NCBI GenBank assembly: GCA_964502095.1
Contig: CAZCUF010000006.1
Coordinates: 124,001 to 188,000, forward strand
Direction: 5' to 3'
Length of the DNA stretch: 64,000 nt
DNA from: JACPVF01 sp964502095
Lineage (GTDB): Bacteria; Chloroflexota; Anaerolineae; Anaerolineales; Villigracilaceae
The notes under the pieces are model-generated. The model made no database searches. It was not told where the DNA came from and saw nothing but the letters and a program-made list of their open reading frames with translations. This document shows, in pieces, positions 1-7,963 of this stretch. Numbering within the stretch: the stretch's first letter is position 1; each line of letters opens with the position of its first letter. The position numbers and the translations under genes were made by a program.

Positions 1-2
1 CA

Positions 3-437
3 CCTGCCATGGTCAAGAAGCAATACGAGTCCATCGAAAAAGAAATGGAGGAAAAGCAGAATCTCTTCTATTTCACCATCCGCGCCAGCACAGACGATCA
101 TCTGATCGGCAAGGCCGCGGTCGAGTGGATCGACTGGACTCATGGCAACGCCTGGCTTCGCCTCGGCATTGGCGCGGCCGAAGACCGCCGCAAAGGATAT
201 GGCAGTCAGGCGCTTCGCCTGCTTTTGCGCTATGCCTTCGCGGAACTCAACCTGTACCGCGTGACCGCCCTGGTCCCCGAGTACAACGAAGGCGCGCTGG
301 CGCTCTTCCGCAAGTTTGGTTTCGTGGAAGAGATTCGCCGGCGTCAGGCCCTGCAACGCGACGGCCGCACCTGGGATTTGCTCACCTTTGGGCTGTTACG
401 CTCGGAGTGGGAGGAGCAGGCTCGAGGTCGGAGGTGA
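3..437 (+). CDS. GNAT family N-acetyltransferase, 5' end cut by window
   Basis: Acyl-CoA-dependent N-acetyltransferase of the RimJ/RimL-like GNAT type; the substrate cannot be read from sequence. The frame is open to the left edge, and the visible part aligns from about residue 45 of the next two genes, so roughly 45-50 N-terminal residues lie outside the window. The internal ATG at position 9 is therefore probably not the real start. The acetyl-CoA loop RRKGYG is at residues 60-65 counted from that ATG, followed by the usual helix and the YNEGALALFRKFGF strand-helix. The stop lies 3 bases before the next start, so it is the first visible member of a tandem acetyltransferase operon. Confidence 0.9.
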   Translation, partial: PAMVKKQYESIEKEMEEKQNLFYFTIRASTDDHLIGKAAVEWIDWTHGNAWLRLGIGAAEDRRKGYGSQALRLLLRYAFAELNLYRVTALVPEYNEGALALFRKFGFVEEIRRRQALQRDGRTWDLLTFGLLRSEWEEQARGRR

Positions 438-440
438 GCG

Positions 441-1004
441 ATGAAAGACCTATACCGCGGCACACTCGTCCGGCTGGCCGCTGAATCTCCTGAAGTCATG
501 TCCACCGCGTTCGCGCGCTGGGATCGGGACACGGAATTCAATCGGCTGGCCGATAGCGACCCCGTGCAATTGTGGTCACAGAAAAAGGTCAAGGAATGGA
601 TGGAGGAGGACATGGAGAACGATCCGATGGACGCGATCCGCTTCTCCATCCGAACCCTGGCCGACGACAAACTGATCGGCTTTATCGGCCTGCGCCCGGA
701 TTGGGTTCAGGCGGACGCCTGGGTTGGAATCGGCATCGGCGAACGCGATTACTGGGGCAAAGGCTATGGCACCGACGCGATGCGTTTGATCCTGCAATAT
801 GCCTTTCTCGAGGCCAATTTGCGGCGCGTGACGCTGGCCCTGCACTCTTATAACTCGCGCGCTTTGAAGTCGTATGAGAAGGCCGGCTTCAAAGTGGAAG
901 GCGTTCTGCGTAGTGACACTCTGCGCGAAGGCCGGCGAACAGACGGTATCGTCATGGGCGTTCTACGCGCGGAGTGGCAAGCCATGCAGGAGGCGGCAGG
1001 ATGA
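441..1004 (+). CDS. GNAT family N-acetyltransferase
   Basis: Complete 187-residue GNAT acetyltransferase of the RimJ/RimL type. The acetyl-CoA pyrophosphate loop GERDYWGKGYG is at about residues 100-110, and the C-terminal YNSRALKSYEKAGF segment is typical of the fold. GGAGGTGA just upstream, overlapping the stop of the previous gene, is a strong ribosome binding site and supports this start. Its last bases overlap the next start as ATGA, which indicates translational coupling. It is clearly paralogous to the genes on both sides, which points to local tandem duplication. The substrate (protein N-terminus, small amine or antibiotic) is unknown. Confidence 0.93.
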   Translation: MKDLYRGTLVRLAAESPEVMSTAFARWDRDTEFNRLADSDPVQLWSQKKVKEWMEEDMENDPMDAIRFSIRTLADDKLIGFIGLRPDWVQADAWVGIGIGERDYWGKGYGTDAMRLILQYAFLEANLRRVTLALHSYNSRALKSYEKAGFKVEGVLRSDTLREGRRTDGIVMGVLRAEWQAMQEAAG

Positions 1005-1564
1005 ACGCTTTATTGACAGGCCAATTGGTCAACCTGACCGCCATAGATCCCGAAGAGATCGGGAAAATGTTTATGCAATGGCAGCGCAATTCGGAGTACG
1101 AACGCCTGATCGACTCAGACGCCTCCGAAATGCACTCCAGCAAAGCCAACAAAGCATGGCTGGAAAAAGAGATCGAAGAGGCGGAAGGAAAGCAGTTCTG
1201 GTTCGCGATCCGCGCCGCGCAAGATCAACGCCTGCTCGGCGAGGTGGACCTTTTCGTCAATCAATGGAATATGCGCGATGCCTTTGTGGGCATCGGCCTC
1301 GGCGAGCGCGATTTCTGGGGCAAAGGCTATGGCACGGAAGCTATGCAATTGATCCTTCGCTATGCCTTTACCGAACTCAATCTTTACCGCGTTTCATTGA
1401 CCGTCTTCGAATACAACTCGCGCGCCATCCGTTCGTATGAGAAGGCCGGGTTTCAACACGAAGGCCGCATGCGCGGCGCTCTACTGCGCGAAGGCCGGCG
1501 TTGGGATACGCTCTTCATGGGCATTCTGCGCGCAGACTGGTTCTCAAAGCAATCATCTCATTGA
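1001..1564 (+). CDS. GNAT family N-acetyltransferase
   Basis: Third tandem paralogue, 187 residues, with the same architecture as its upstream neighbour: N-terminal TGQLVNLTAIDPEEIGKMF, acetyl-CoA loop WGKGYG at residues 106-111 and YNSRAIRSYEKAGF near the C-terminus. The frame also has an ATG at 974, but the start at 1001 fits best. AGGAGGCGGCAGG precedes it, the ATGA overlap couples it to the previous gene, and the length then equals that of its sister. The substrate is unknown. Confidence 0.93.
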   Translation: MNALLTGQLVNLTAIDPEEIGKMFMQWQRNSEYERLIDSDASEMHSSKANKAWLEKEIEEAEGKQFWFAIRAAQDQRLLGEVDLFVNQWNMRDAFVGIGLGERDFWGKGYGTEAMQLILRYAFTELNLYRVSLTVFEYNSRAIRSYEKAGFQHEGRMRGALLREGRRWDTLFMGILRADWFSKQSSH

Positions 1565-1583
1565 TTAAAGATTGGACAACACT

Positions 1584-2582
1584 ATGACTACTCCAACTCA
1601 AAAAATTCGTTCGGCTCTCTCCCCCGACCTCAACCTGCGCACCGCCCGCTGGAGCGACCTCGAGGCTGTGGCACAACTCATCCTCGACGTTTGCACCGCT
1701 GACGGCGACCCGACTGTGGCCGTCACAACCGACGATCTGCGCCGCGAATGGCAAACAGAAAGTTTCCATCTCGAAACCGATGCCTGGGTTGTGGAAACGG
1801 ACGAAGGCCGGATCGTCGGCTATGAAGAATTCGCCCATCGTTACGCTCACGCTGTTTACAACGGCGATGGTTACGTTCATCCCACGTTTCTTGGGCGAGG
1901 CATCGGCACGGCCATGCTGCGCGCCATGGATGAACGCGCGTTGGAAGAAATGAAACTGGCCGATCCGGACTTGCGCGCCTTTATTCGCAACGGCATGGCC
2001 ATCGGCGATACGATCGGGCGCGAAATGCACGAGCATGAAGGCTATAAATCGATCCGCTTTTCGTGGCGCATGGACATCGAACTCAACGCACCGCCGCCCG
2101 CGCCGGTTTGGCCTGCAGGCGTGGAACTTCGTCCGTTCGCGCCGGAGTTGCACAGCCGCGCCGTCTTCGAAGCCGACGAGGAAGCCTTTAGCGATCACTG
2201 GGGGCACACACCGGAAAGTTTCACAGATTGGCAACACCGCGCCACCAGCGACGAAAATTTCGATCCCACATTGTGGCACATCGCATGGGAAGGCGATCAG
2301 ATTGCAGGTTTTTCCCTGTGTCGTTATCGCATGGGCATTGGCTGGGTCGGCACGCTGGGCGTCCGCCGTCCGTGGCGTAAACGTGGCCTGGGACTCGCCT
2401 TGCTCTATCACTCCTTCGGTGAATTCCATCGACGCGGCATGCACACGGTCGGTCTGTTCGTGGATGCCTCCAACCCCACCGGCGCTACGCGGCTCTATCA
2501 AAAAGCGGGCATGCATGTTGCTCATGAGTACGCCATCTACGAAAAAGAATACCGCGTCGGGAAAGAACCCATAGAAGAATAG
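1584..2582 (+). CDS. Tandem-domain GNAT acetyltransferase
   Basis: 332-residue protein with two GNAT domains in one chain. The first carries the acetyl-CoA loop FLGRGIG near residue 100. The second carries RPWRKRGLG near residue 260, followed by DASNPTGATRLYQKAGM, which resembles the MshD/mycothiol-synthase type of double GNAT. An in-frame TTG at 1572 would add four residues; ATG 1584 was preferred. It closes the run of four acetyltransferase genes, but it is more diverged and is not overlapped by them. The substrate is unknown; mycothiol synthesis is not implied, because no other mycothiol gene is visible. Confidence 0.9.
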   Translation: MTTPTQKIRSALSPDLNLRTARWSDLEAVAQLILDVCTADGDPTVAVTTDDLRREWQTESFHLETDAWVVETDEGRIVGYEEFAHRYAHAVYNGDGYVHPTFLGRGIGTAMLRAMDERALEEMKLADPDLRAFIRNGMAIGDTIGREMHEHEGYKSIRFSWRMDIELNAPPPAPVWPAGVELRPFAPELHSRAVFEADEEAFSDHWGHTPESFTDWQHRATSDENFDPTLWHIAWEGDQIAGFSLCRYRMGIGWVGTLGVRRPWRKRGLGLALLYHSFGEFHRRGMHTVGLFVDASNPTGATRLYQKAGMHVAHEYAIYEKEYRVGKEPIEE

Positions 2583-2584
2583 GC

Positions 2585-2626
2585 TATACTTAAGGAGTAT
2601 TCTCTCAGGTTCTTTCAGAAACCTGA
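2585..2626 (+). promoter_or_regulatory. -10 box and leader hairpin upstream of the zinc-ribbon gene
   Basis: TATACT at 2585-2590 starts just after the previous stop. The leader then holds a 7-bp hairpin, TCAGGTT (2605-2611) with AACCTGA (2620-2626), and a good AAAGGAG site before the ATG at 2645. The -35 is weak. The hairpin could influence translation or stability; this is inference. Confidence 0.35.
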
Positions 2627-2644
2627 TGGCAAAGGAGCTCTCCC

Positions 2645-3043
2645 ATGATCAATCTGCGTTGTTCGTTCTGTCAGAATCTTTACACTGTAGGCCGCAATGA
2701 AATCGTGGCCGCGTTGCAAATTGTGGAAGCGGAAAATTTACATCACTACGACTCGCACTGCCCACGCTGCCGCCACGCCAACCCCATTCCGCGCGAACGC
2801 CTCGAATGGGCCATACCAAACTGGCGCGAAGTATTGGCGGAAAGCGCAAGCGCGGCTGAGTCGTCCTCGACGACCAATCCGGCTCCGACTCCGCCCCAGC
2901 CTGCCTCCGTTTCGAAGCCGGCCGCGGCCGCCGCAAAAACAGCAACAAAAAAGGCTTCGCCGGGAAAAGCGCCGGCAAAGAAAACCGTGACCAAGAAAAC
3001 CGCGCAGAAAAAAACTGCCGCGAAAAAATCCAAACGCAAATGA
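2645..3043 (+). CDS. Zinc-ribbon protein with Lys/Ala-rich histone H1-like tail
   Basis: 132 residues in two parts. Residues 1-60 hold Cys6-x2-Cys9 and Cys39-x2-Cys42, the spacing of a four-cysteine zinc ribbon. Residues 70-132 are low complexity, first Ser/Pro/Ala, then repeats such as KKTVTKKTAQKK rich in Lys, Ala and Thr, as in bacterial histone H1-like and other DNA-compacting tails. I infer a nucleic-acid-binding, possibly nucleoid-associated protein. RBS AAAGGAG is 8 bases upstream. The gene overlaps the following HAD gene by ATGA, so the two are probably translated together. Confidence 0.85.
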   Translation: MINLRCSFCQNLYTVGRNEIVAALQIVEAENLHHYDSHCPRCRHANPIPRERLEWAIPNWREVLAESASAAESSSTTNPAPTPPQPASVSKPAAAAAKTATKKASPGKAPAKKTVTKKTAQKKTAAKKSKRK

Positions 3044-3639
3044 CCTTCCGCGCAGTATTCTTCGACCTGGGCGGTGTGATCTTACGCACCGAATATCAAG
3101 CGCCGCGCGAACATCTGGCCGTTCGCCTCGGCCTGGAATACGACGACTTGATACGCGTCGTGTTCGATAGCAACAGCGCTCACGAGGCCTCCATGGGGCA
3201 CATCAGCGAGGCCGAGCATTGGAAATGGGTCGCGCGCAAACTCAAAGGGACGGAATCCGAGGCCGACGCATTACGCAGTGAATTCTTCGCGGGCGATGTG
3301 ATCGACCTCGACCTGCTCGAATTTATTCGTTCGCTGAAACCGCGCTATAAAATCGGCCTGATCTCGAATGCCTGGAGCGGCATGCGCGGCTACATCGTCG
3401 AAAAGAAATTCGACGATGTATTCGATACCCTCATCATTTCGGCGGAGGTCGGCGCGGTCAAGCCCGAGGCGCAGATCTACCAACTTGCGCTGAAGCAGGT
3501 CCAAGTCCGCGCGGAGGAAGCGATCTTCGTTGATGACTTCTCCGAAAACGTGGACGCGGCGCGGTCGCTCGGGATGGCCGCCGTGCAATTCCGCGATCCA
3601 GCCGTCGCGGTCAAGAAAATAAAATCTTTGTTGAATTAA
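3040..3639 (+). CDS. HAD-IA family hydrolase
   Basis: 199-residue haloacid-dehalogenase superfamily hydrolase. Motif I FFDLGGV (nucleophile Asp9), motif II LISNAW, the conserved Lys in VKPEAQIY and motif IV FVDDFSENVDAA are all present and in order, with a small helical cap after motif I. Members are mostly phosphatases for small metabolites; the FDLGGV form of motif I, lacking the second Asp, is common in YihX-like enzymes. It is coupled to the zinc-ribbon gene by an ATGA overlap and is followed by a strong terminator. Confidence 0.92.
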   Translation: MTFRAVFFDLGGVILRTEYQAPREHLAVRLGLEYDDLIRVVFDSNSAHEASMGHISEAEHWKWVARKLKGTESEADALRSEFFAGDVIDLDLLEFIRSLKPRYKIGLISNAWSGMRGYIVEKKFDDVFDTLIISAEVGAVKPEAQIYQLALKQVQVRAEEAIFVDDFSENVDAARSLGMAAVQFRDPAVAVKKIKSLLN

Positions 3640-3642
3640 AAA

Positions 3643-3675
3643 AACAAGGCGGTCAATAACCGCCTTGTTTTTTTT
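3643..3675 (+). terminator. Intrinsic terminator after HAD gene
   Basis: Perfect 11-bp stem AACAAGGCGGT / ACCGCCTTGTT with a 5-base loop followed directly by a run of eight T. It ends the zinc-ribbon/HAD transcript and can also serve the converging DinB gene, since A residues precede the stem. Confidence 0.95.
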
Positions 3676-3696
3676 ATGGTGAACCGATTGGCCGCT

Positions 3697-4158
3697 TTAT
3701 TTGAGCGTGCATAACGCCTGGCGAATTTCGCCCAGATGATAGGCAGTATGCACAACGATTGCCATCGCTCCGCCGATGTTGTCCTCATTCCACGTTGAGT
3801 TCTCACGGAAGAATTTGTTCATACGCTGATACGTTTCGCGCAATTTGCTTTTGTAATTCTCCCATTCCTCGGGCGTGACCTTTTCCACTGTACGCCAAAT
3901 GTAGCCCCAATCGCGCGGGCTGGTATCGTTGTTGATCATATATCGTTCAGTAGATTCGAGGAAGAAGGTCACATGCGCCACCTGCGCGGCGAGAGAGGCG
4001 CACTTTCCTCCAACAGGGACGGAGGCCTCTGCCGCGGAAACGGTTTCCAACGTCTCGAATAGGGACGTACCTTTATCCAGATAAATTCCATTGACGTCTT
4101 CGAATGTTTCTTTCATAAATTGAAATAAGTTGTTCGTAAAATCCTGGTCGGCAGGCAT
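3697..4158 (-). CDS. DinB-like four-helix protein
   Basis: 153-residue protein of the DinB/YfiT metal-binding four-helix fold. The three histidines expected to bind the metal appear as His62 (QVAHVTFFLE), His137 and His141 (VHTAYHLGEIRQ). DinB-fold proteins include thiol transferases and damage-induced proteins of unknown reaction, so the function is open. RBS AAAGGAG precedes the start, and a near-consensus promoter lies just upstream. It converges on the HAD gene. Confidence 0.88.
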   Translation of the reverse strand: MPADQDFTNNLFQFMKETFEDVNGIYLDKGTSLFETLETVSAAEASVPVGGKCASLAAQVAHVTFFLESTERYMINNDTSPRDWGYIWRTVEKVTPEEWENYKSKLRETYQRMNKFFRENSTWNEDNIGGAMAIVVHTAYHLGEIRQALCTLK

Positions 4159-4199
4159 GAGGTTCGCTCCTTTAGATAAAGCTTTTATTAGATAGCCGT

Positions 4200-4228
4200 A
4201 TTATAGAATTAATTTTCTATCACTGCAA
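4200..4228 (-). promoter_or_regulatory. Sigma-70 type promoter for the DinB-like gene
   Basis: Reading the minus strand, TTGCAG (4228-4223), a 17-base spacer and TATAAT (4205-4200) lie about 40 bases before the DinB start. Spacing and both boxes are close to consensus. Confidence 0.8.
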
Positions 4229-4248
4229 TCCGATTCTTGAACGGGCGA

Positions 4249-4674
4249 TCATGTGAAAAGTTTATAAAGTTGAATGCCCAGAAGTATGATACCGATACAC
4301 CCAAAGACCGACCCAAGAAAGCCAAGCAACGCGGGCGCAAAATATAAATTGAATCCCTTCTTGATGCGGGCGCGGCTCGGGTCTTCCGGGTCATATAAAA
4401 CAGGCACGACCTGCCCCTCTTTGAATTGTGGCGGGTTGCTGTATAGATTCTCGGATTTGGTAATATCCTGCCCTGTAATGGTTCGGAACGTGAAGACTGG
4501 CGCGTATCCTCCGCCATCCGAGTCCGAGCTATATATCATCTGAACGACAGTTCCCTGAGCCTCCTGTGCGACGCTCAGAAAGGCGCGCGTACGCATCAGG
4601 ATGAAGACGGCAATCGCCCCCAGGAGCAGGCCGACCAAAACGAACACGATACCCATTATAAAATCAGTAAACAT
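4249..4674 (-). CDS. DUF3592-type membrane protein
   Basis: 141 residues with one transmembrane helix at each end (about 5-27 and 110-136) and a soluble middle part containing YAPVFTFRTITGQ and GQVVPVLYDPEDPSRARI, the hallmark pattern of DUF3592 proteins. The function of this family is not known; the middle part probably lies outside the membrane. RBS AGGAGAG is 4 bases from the ATG. Confidence 0.85.
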   Translation of the reverse strand: MFTDFIMGIVFVLVGLLLGAIAVFILMRTRAFLSVAQEAQGTVVQMIYSSDSDGGGYAPVFTFRTITGQDITKSENLYSNPPQFKEGQVVPVLYDPEDPSRARIKKGFNLYFAPALLGFLGSVFGCIGIILLGIQLYKLFT

Positions 4675-4710
4675 CTGTCTCTCCTGTTCTCGTATGGATG
4701 ATATCTCTAT

Positions 4711-4744
4711 AAAAATTGACTACCGTTTAAAGGCGGTAGTCAAT
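4711..4744 (-). terminator. Intrinsic terminator after the HEGLGH membrane protein gene
   Basis: 11-bp stem ATTGACTACCG / CGGTAGTCAAT with an 8-base loop. On the minus strand it is followed by TTTTTATAG. It lies 55 bases after the stop at 4799 and before the DUF3592 gene. Confidence 0.85.
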
Positions 4745-4798
4745 CAGATATTTATTTCAATAATATTATCGCCGGCAGATGGATCGAAAATACGGCAG

Positions 4799-5617
4799 TT
4801 AAAATTTTATACTGGGTCCCAGTATGAAAATATGAACAAGCGCAAGAAGCACTGCCACGGCAATCCAGGCCCAATTACGGTCAATCGTCACAAATTCGTC
4901 CGAGGTTTCGGAAAACCATTTTGTGTCGAGCATTTGCGACATCCATGCAAAGGCGGAGTACCCGCCGAATGCCGCCGCCGCAGACGTGAAGATCACAAAC
5001 GCGCCGTTGGGGTTGAACCACGCGCCCAGCGAGGAAGCAATTGCGCCCGCCAGATAGGGAAAAAGAGTCAAACGGAAGGCGCGGGCCGGTCTCTCGGTCG
5101 GGTTTGAGCCGATCAGGGTTTTCAGCTCTCGAAGAGCAAACCAGATTCCATATACATATAAAACAAGGCCGATCATGCTGAGGAGCAATCTCCACAGCCA
5201 GACGGGTTGCCAGCCGTTCACCACGTCGATCCAATCGCCAACGCCGATCACGCCGGAGAATAAGGGATAGCCCGCCGCCACGAAGTAACTTCCGCTCATG
5301 ATGAACCAAAGAAAATAGCGCCCTATCGGCGATTTAACCTTTAAATTTTTGAACGCCAGCCAGAAAATAAATACAAACAGAAAGTTGACCAGTGTTCCCG
5401 CCGCCGCAATGAAACGAATGCCCGCATCGCTGACCGCGGCCATATTGCAATCGAAATGCGCGGAGGAAAGGGCAAGCGGCGTACCGCCCACAAGCAGACA
5501 TGCGCCGCCATGCCCCAGCCCTTCATGCAATACATTGTTTATGACAAATGAAATAATGCCGACCGCCAGGATGGTGAGCAGATCGAGCGAAAGGTTTTTC
5601 TTTGTAGTATCGTTCAT
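4799..5617 (-). CDS. Polytopic membrane protein with HEGLGH motif (M50-like?)
   Basis: 272 residues with about six or seven hydrophobic segments. Near the first helix it has NVLHEGLGHGGACLLVGG (His31, Glu32, His36). This resembles the HELGH helix of M50 site-2 proteases but has one extra residue, so the two histidines are spaced HEx3H instead of HEx2H. Whether it cuts peptides is therefore doubtful; a membrane metalloprotease homologue is the nearest guess. RBS TTGGAG precedes the start. TATAAT at 5663-5658 on the minus strand may be its -10. Confidence 0.75.
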   Translation of the reverse strand: MNDTTKKNLSLDLLTILAVGIISFVINNVLHEGLGHGGACLLVGGTPLALSSAHFDCNMAAVSDAGIRFIAAAGTLVNFLFVFIFWLAFKNLKVKSPIGRYFLWFIMSGSYFVAAGYPLFSGVIGVGDWIDVVNGWQPVWLWRLLLSMIGLVLYVYGIWFALRELKTLIGSNPTERPARAFRLTLFPYLAGAIASSLGAWFNPNGAFVIFTSAAAAFGGYSAFAWMSQMLDTKWFSETSDEFVTIDRNWAWIAVAVLLALVHIFILGPSIKF

Positions 5618-5639
5618 TATTTACTCCAAGTACTTCTAA

Positions 5640-5951
5640 AATATTTGGGTGTATAAAATTATAACATTTCGATTGCCGGAGACCATAAGGTATCTCAAAA
5701 TAGTGTTCCGTTATTGCGAGGAGGGATGGCAAAGCCTCACGACGCCTGTGCTTGCGCCAATACACCGAATCGACCCAGTTCTTTCGGAGACTGTTCCGCC
5801 ACGTTCACAACGACTAAATTCTCGAAACACAGGCAGGGTTATACCTTCCCTTCCATATCAGACTTTTGTTAACCTCCCCTTTTATTCGATTGACCAAACT
5901 CCTTCGCGGGAGGAAAATGGAGGACATATAACCGATCAAGGAGATACCTTT
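5640..5951. repeat. Intergenic region with degenerate REP-like segment
   Basis: The frame of the ABC gene stays open upstream, but the peptide it would give does not look like protein. The text around 5711-5800 (TTATTGCGAGGAGGGATGGC and following) resembles the dispersed ATTGCGAGGAG...GAAGCAATCTC elements of many bacterial genomes. A tract GAGGAAAATGGAGGA at 5911-5925 resembles the arms of the palindrome at 32958-33015. The assignment is tentative. Confidence 0.35.
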
Positions 5952-7895
5952 ATGCACTACGGCTGGTGGATGGCTATGCGGCAGGGCGATGAAAAGCCCA
6001 AGGTCACGCGCGAGCTATTGTTGCGCGTACTGGCGTACGCGCGCCCATATTGGCGGCATATCAGCAGTATGTTGGTGACGATCCTTCTCAGCACAGGATT
6101 ATCGCTCATCACGCCGTTGATCTTTCGACAGATGATCGATAAGGTATTACCCGCCAAAAATTTAAATCAATTGACCCTGCTCGCGCTTGCCTTACTCCTC
6201 GTGCCGATCCTCAACGGCGTCATCAGCGTGATCCAGCGCAGACTTAACTCCATAGTCGGCGAGGGCGTCATCTATGACTTGCGCGTGGCCTTGTTTGCCC
6301 GGCTCCAACGTATGAGCCTGCGCTTCTTTACCAATACCAAAGTCGGCGAGTTAATGAGCCGCCTCAACAACGACGTGGTCGGCGCGCAGAACGCCATCAG
6401 CAATACCATTGTCGGTATCGTTACCAATATCGTCGAGACCATCGCGTTGATGATCGTGATGCTCTCGCTCGAATGGCGGCTGACGATTATCAGCGTATTG
6501 ATCCTGCCCCTGCTCATCGTCGCTGCGCGCAGGTTAGGCAACACCCTGCGCGAGATCGCGCGCAAAGCCATGCAACTCAACGCGCAGATGAACGCCCACA
6601 TGAATGAAACTCTCAATATCGGCGGGGCATTGCTGGTCAAACTTTTTGGGCGCGCAAATGAAGAGACGAATCGTTTTCGTGAACGCGCTTCGAATGTACG
6701 CGACATCGGCATCGAACGCGCGGTCATCGGCTCGGTCTTCTTCATGATTCTTGGCCTCGTCAGCGCGGTGGGTACAGCGTTGGTGTACGGTCTCGGCGGA
6801 TACTTCGTCATTCAAGGCACATTCACCATCGGCACCATCGTCGCCTTCGGCTCGTATCTTGGTCAACTCTATGGCACATTGCAAGGCCTCGCCTCCGCGC
6901 CGGTGGATTTTTCCACCTCGATGGTCAGTTTCGAACGCGTTTTTGAATTACTCGACCTGCCGCAGGATATTGCCGAAAAGCCGGATGCGCGCGCGTTGAA
7001 AAACATCAAGGGCGAACTCGAATTCGACCATGTTACATTCAATTACAGCGTGGACGAATCCAGACTGCTCAAAGATGTAAAGCGCTATGGAAAGATGGAA
7101 GACGTCAGCGCGGTTTTGTCTTTGACGGATAAAAATAGCGGGAAGAAAAAAGATGAAGAGCCCGAATCACGCGGCGGGACGTCTGAATCGACCACCCAGG
7201 CGCGCGAGGTCGCTTTGGAGGAAGTCTCGTTCCTGGCGCGGCCCGGGCAGTTGGTCGCATTAGTCGGGCCATCGGGCGCGGGCAAAACCACCACCACCTA
7301 TCTCATCCCGCGCTTGTACGATCCCACCAGCGGAACTATCCGCATTGACGGAAACAATCTGCAGGATGTGACGCTCGATTCGCTTTCAGACGCCATCGGC
7401 ATGGTAACGCAGGAAACGTATCTCTTCCACGATACCATTCGTACCAATTTGACATACGCCAAAATGGACGCAACTCAGGCCGAGATCGAAGCCGCGGCAC
7501 AGGCCGCGAACATTCACCAGTTCATCGCGGAACTGCCCGACCGATATGATACGGTTGTCGGTGAGCGCGGCTATCGTTTGAGCGGCGGCGAAAAACAACG
7601 CATTGCGTTGGCGCGTGTGATTCTAAAAGACCCGCGCATTTTGGTTTTAGACGAAGCTACCAGCTCGCTGGATAGCGAATCCGAAGCGCTGATTCAGGAA
7701 GCTCTCAAACGCGTGATGGCCGGGCGCACTTCCATCGTGATTGCGCACCGCCTATCCACAATCCTCGCGGCCGATTTGATTTTAGTGATGGATCGCGGCC
7801 ACATCGTCGAGCGCGGCACGCACAACGAGCTGATTGAAATGAATGGCTTGTATGCCCAATTATATGAAACTCAATTCAAGAGAGAGCGCGTTTAG
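5952..7895 (+). CDS. ABC exporter, fused permease-ATPase, with insertion in the nucleotide-binding domain
   Basis: 647-residue half-transporter: six-helix permease (about 35-310) followed by an ATPase domain. Walker A GPSGAGKT is at 439-446, signature LSGGEKQR near 543, Walker B ILVLDEATSSLDSE, and the H-loop IAHRL. It probably exports lipid, drug or peptide as a dimer. Start 5952 is chosen because AAGGAGATA precedes it; the longer frame from 5649 has no such support. Odd point: between the first strand VTFNYSVDE and the strand REVALEEVSF lie about 50 extra charged, Ser/Gly-rich residues, where typical exporters have only a few. No partner half-transporter gene is adjacent. Confidence 0.93.
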   Translation: MHYGWWMAMRQGDEKPKVTRELLLRVLAYARPYWRHISSMLVTILLSTGLSLITPLIFRQMIDKVLPAKNLNQLTLLALALLLVPILNGVISVIQRRLNSIVGEGVIYDLRVALFARLQRMSLRFFTNTKVGELMSRLNNDVVGAQNAISNTIVGIVTNIVETIALMIVMLSLEWRLTIISVLILPLLIVAARRLGNTLREIARKAMQLNAQMNAHMNETLNIGGALLVKLFGRANEETNRFRERASNVRDIGIERAVIGSVFFMILGLVSAVGTALVYGLGGYFVIQGTFTIGTIVAFGSYLGQLYGTLQGLASAPVDFSTSMVSFERVFELLDLPQDIAEKPDARALKNIKGELEFDHVTFNYSVDESRLLKDVKRYGKMEDVSAVLSLTDKNSGKKKDEEPESRGGTSESTTQAREVALEEVSFLARPGQLVALVGPSGAGKTTTTYLIPRLYDPTSGTIRIDGNNLQDVTLDSLSDAIGMVTQETYLFHDTIRTNLTYAKMDATQAEIEAAAQAANIHQFIAELPDRYDTVVGERGYRLSGGEKQRIALARVILKDPRILVLDEATSSLDSESEALIQEALKRVMAGRTSIVIAHRLSTILAADLILVMDRGHIVERGTHNELIEMNGLYAQLYETQFKRERV

Positions 7896-7963
7896 CCGGA
7901 GACGGTAGAATATTTTGAAACAAACTTCGGCGGGAAGTCTCGCGGTTCTCATGAACCCGCGTT

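Noticed and set aside
1515..2525. 336-codon minus frame opposite the double GNAT gene
   Set aside because: It is the shadow of a strongly supported plus-strand gene with intact GNAT motifs; high GC content leaves long antisense frames open.
5649..5951. N-terminal extension of the ABC exporter
   Set aside because: No ribosome site, no protein-like composition, and a clear AAGGAGATA before the ATG at 5952.
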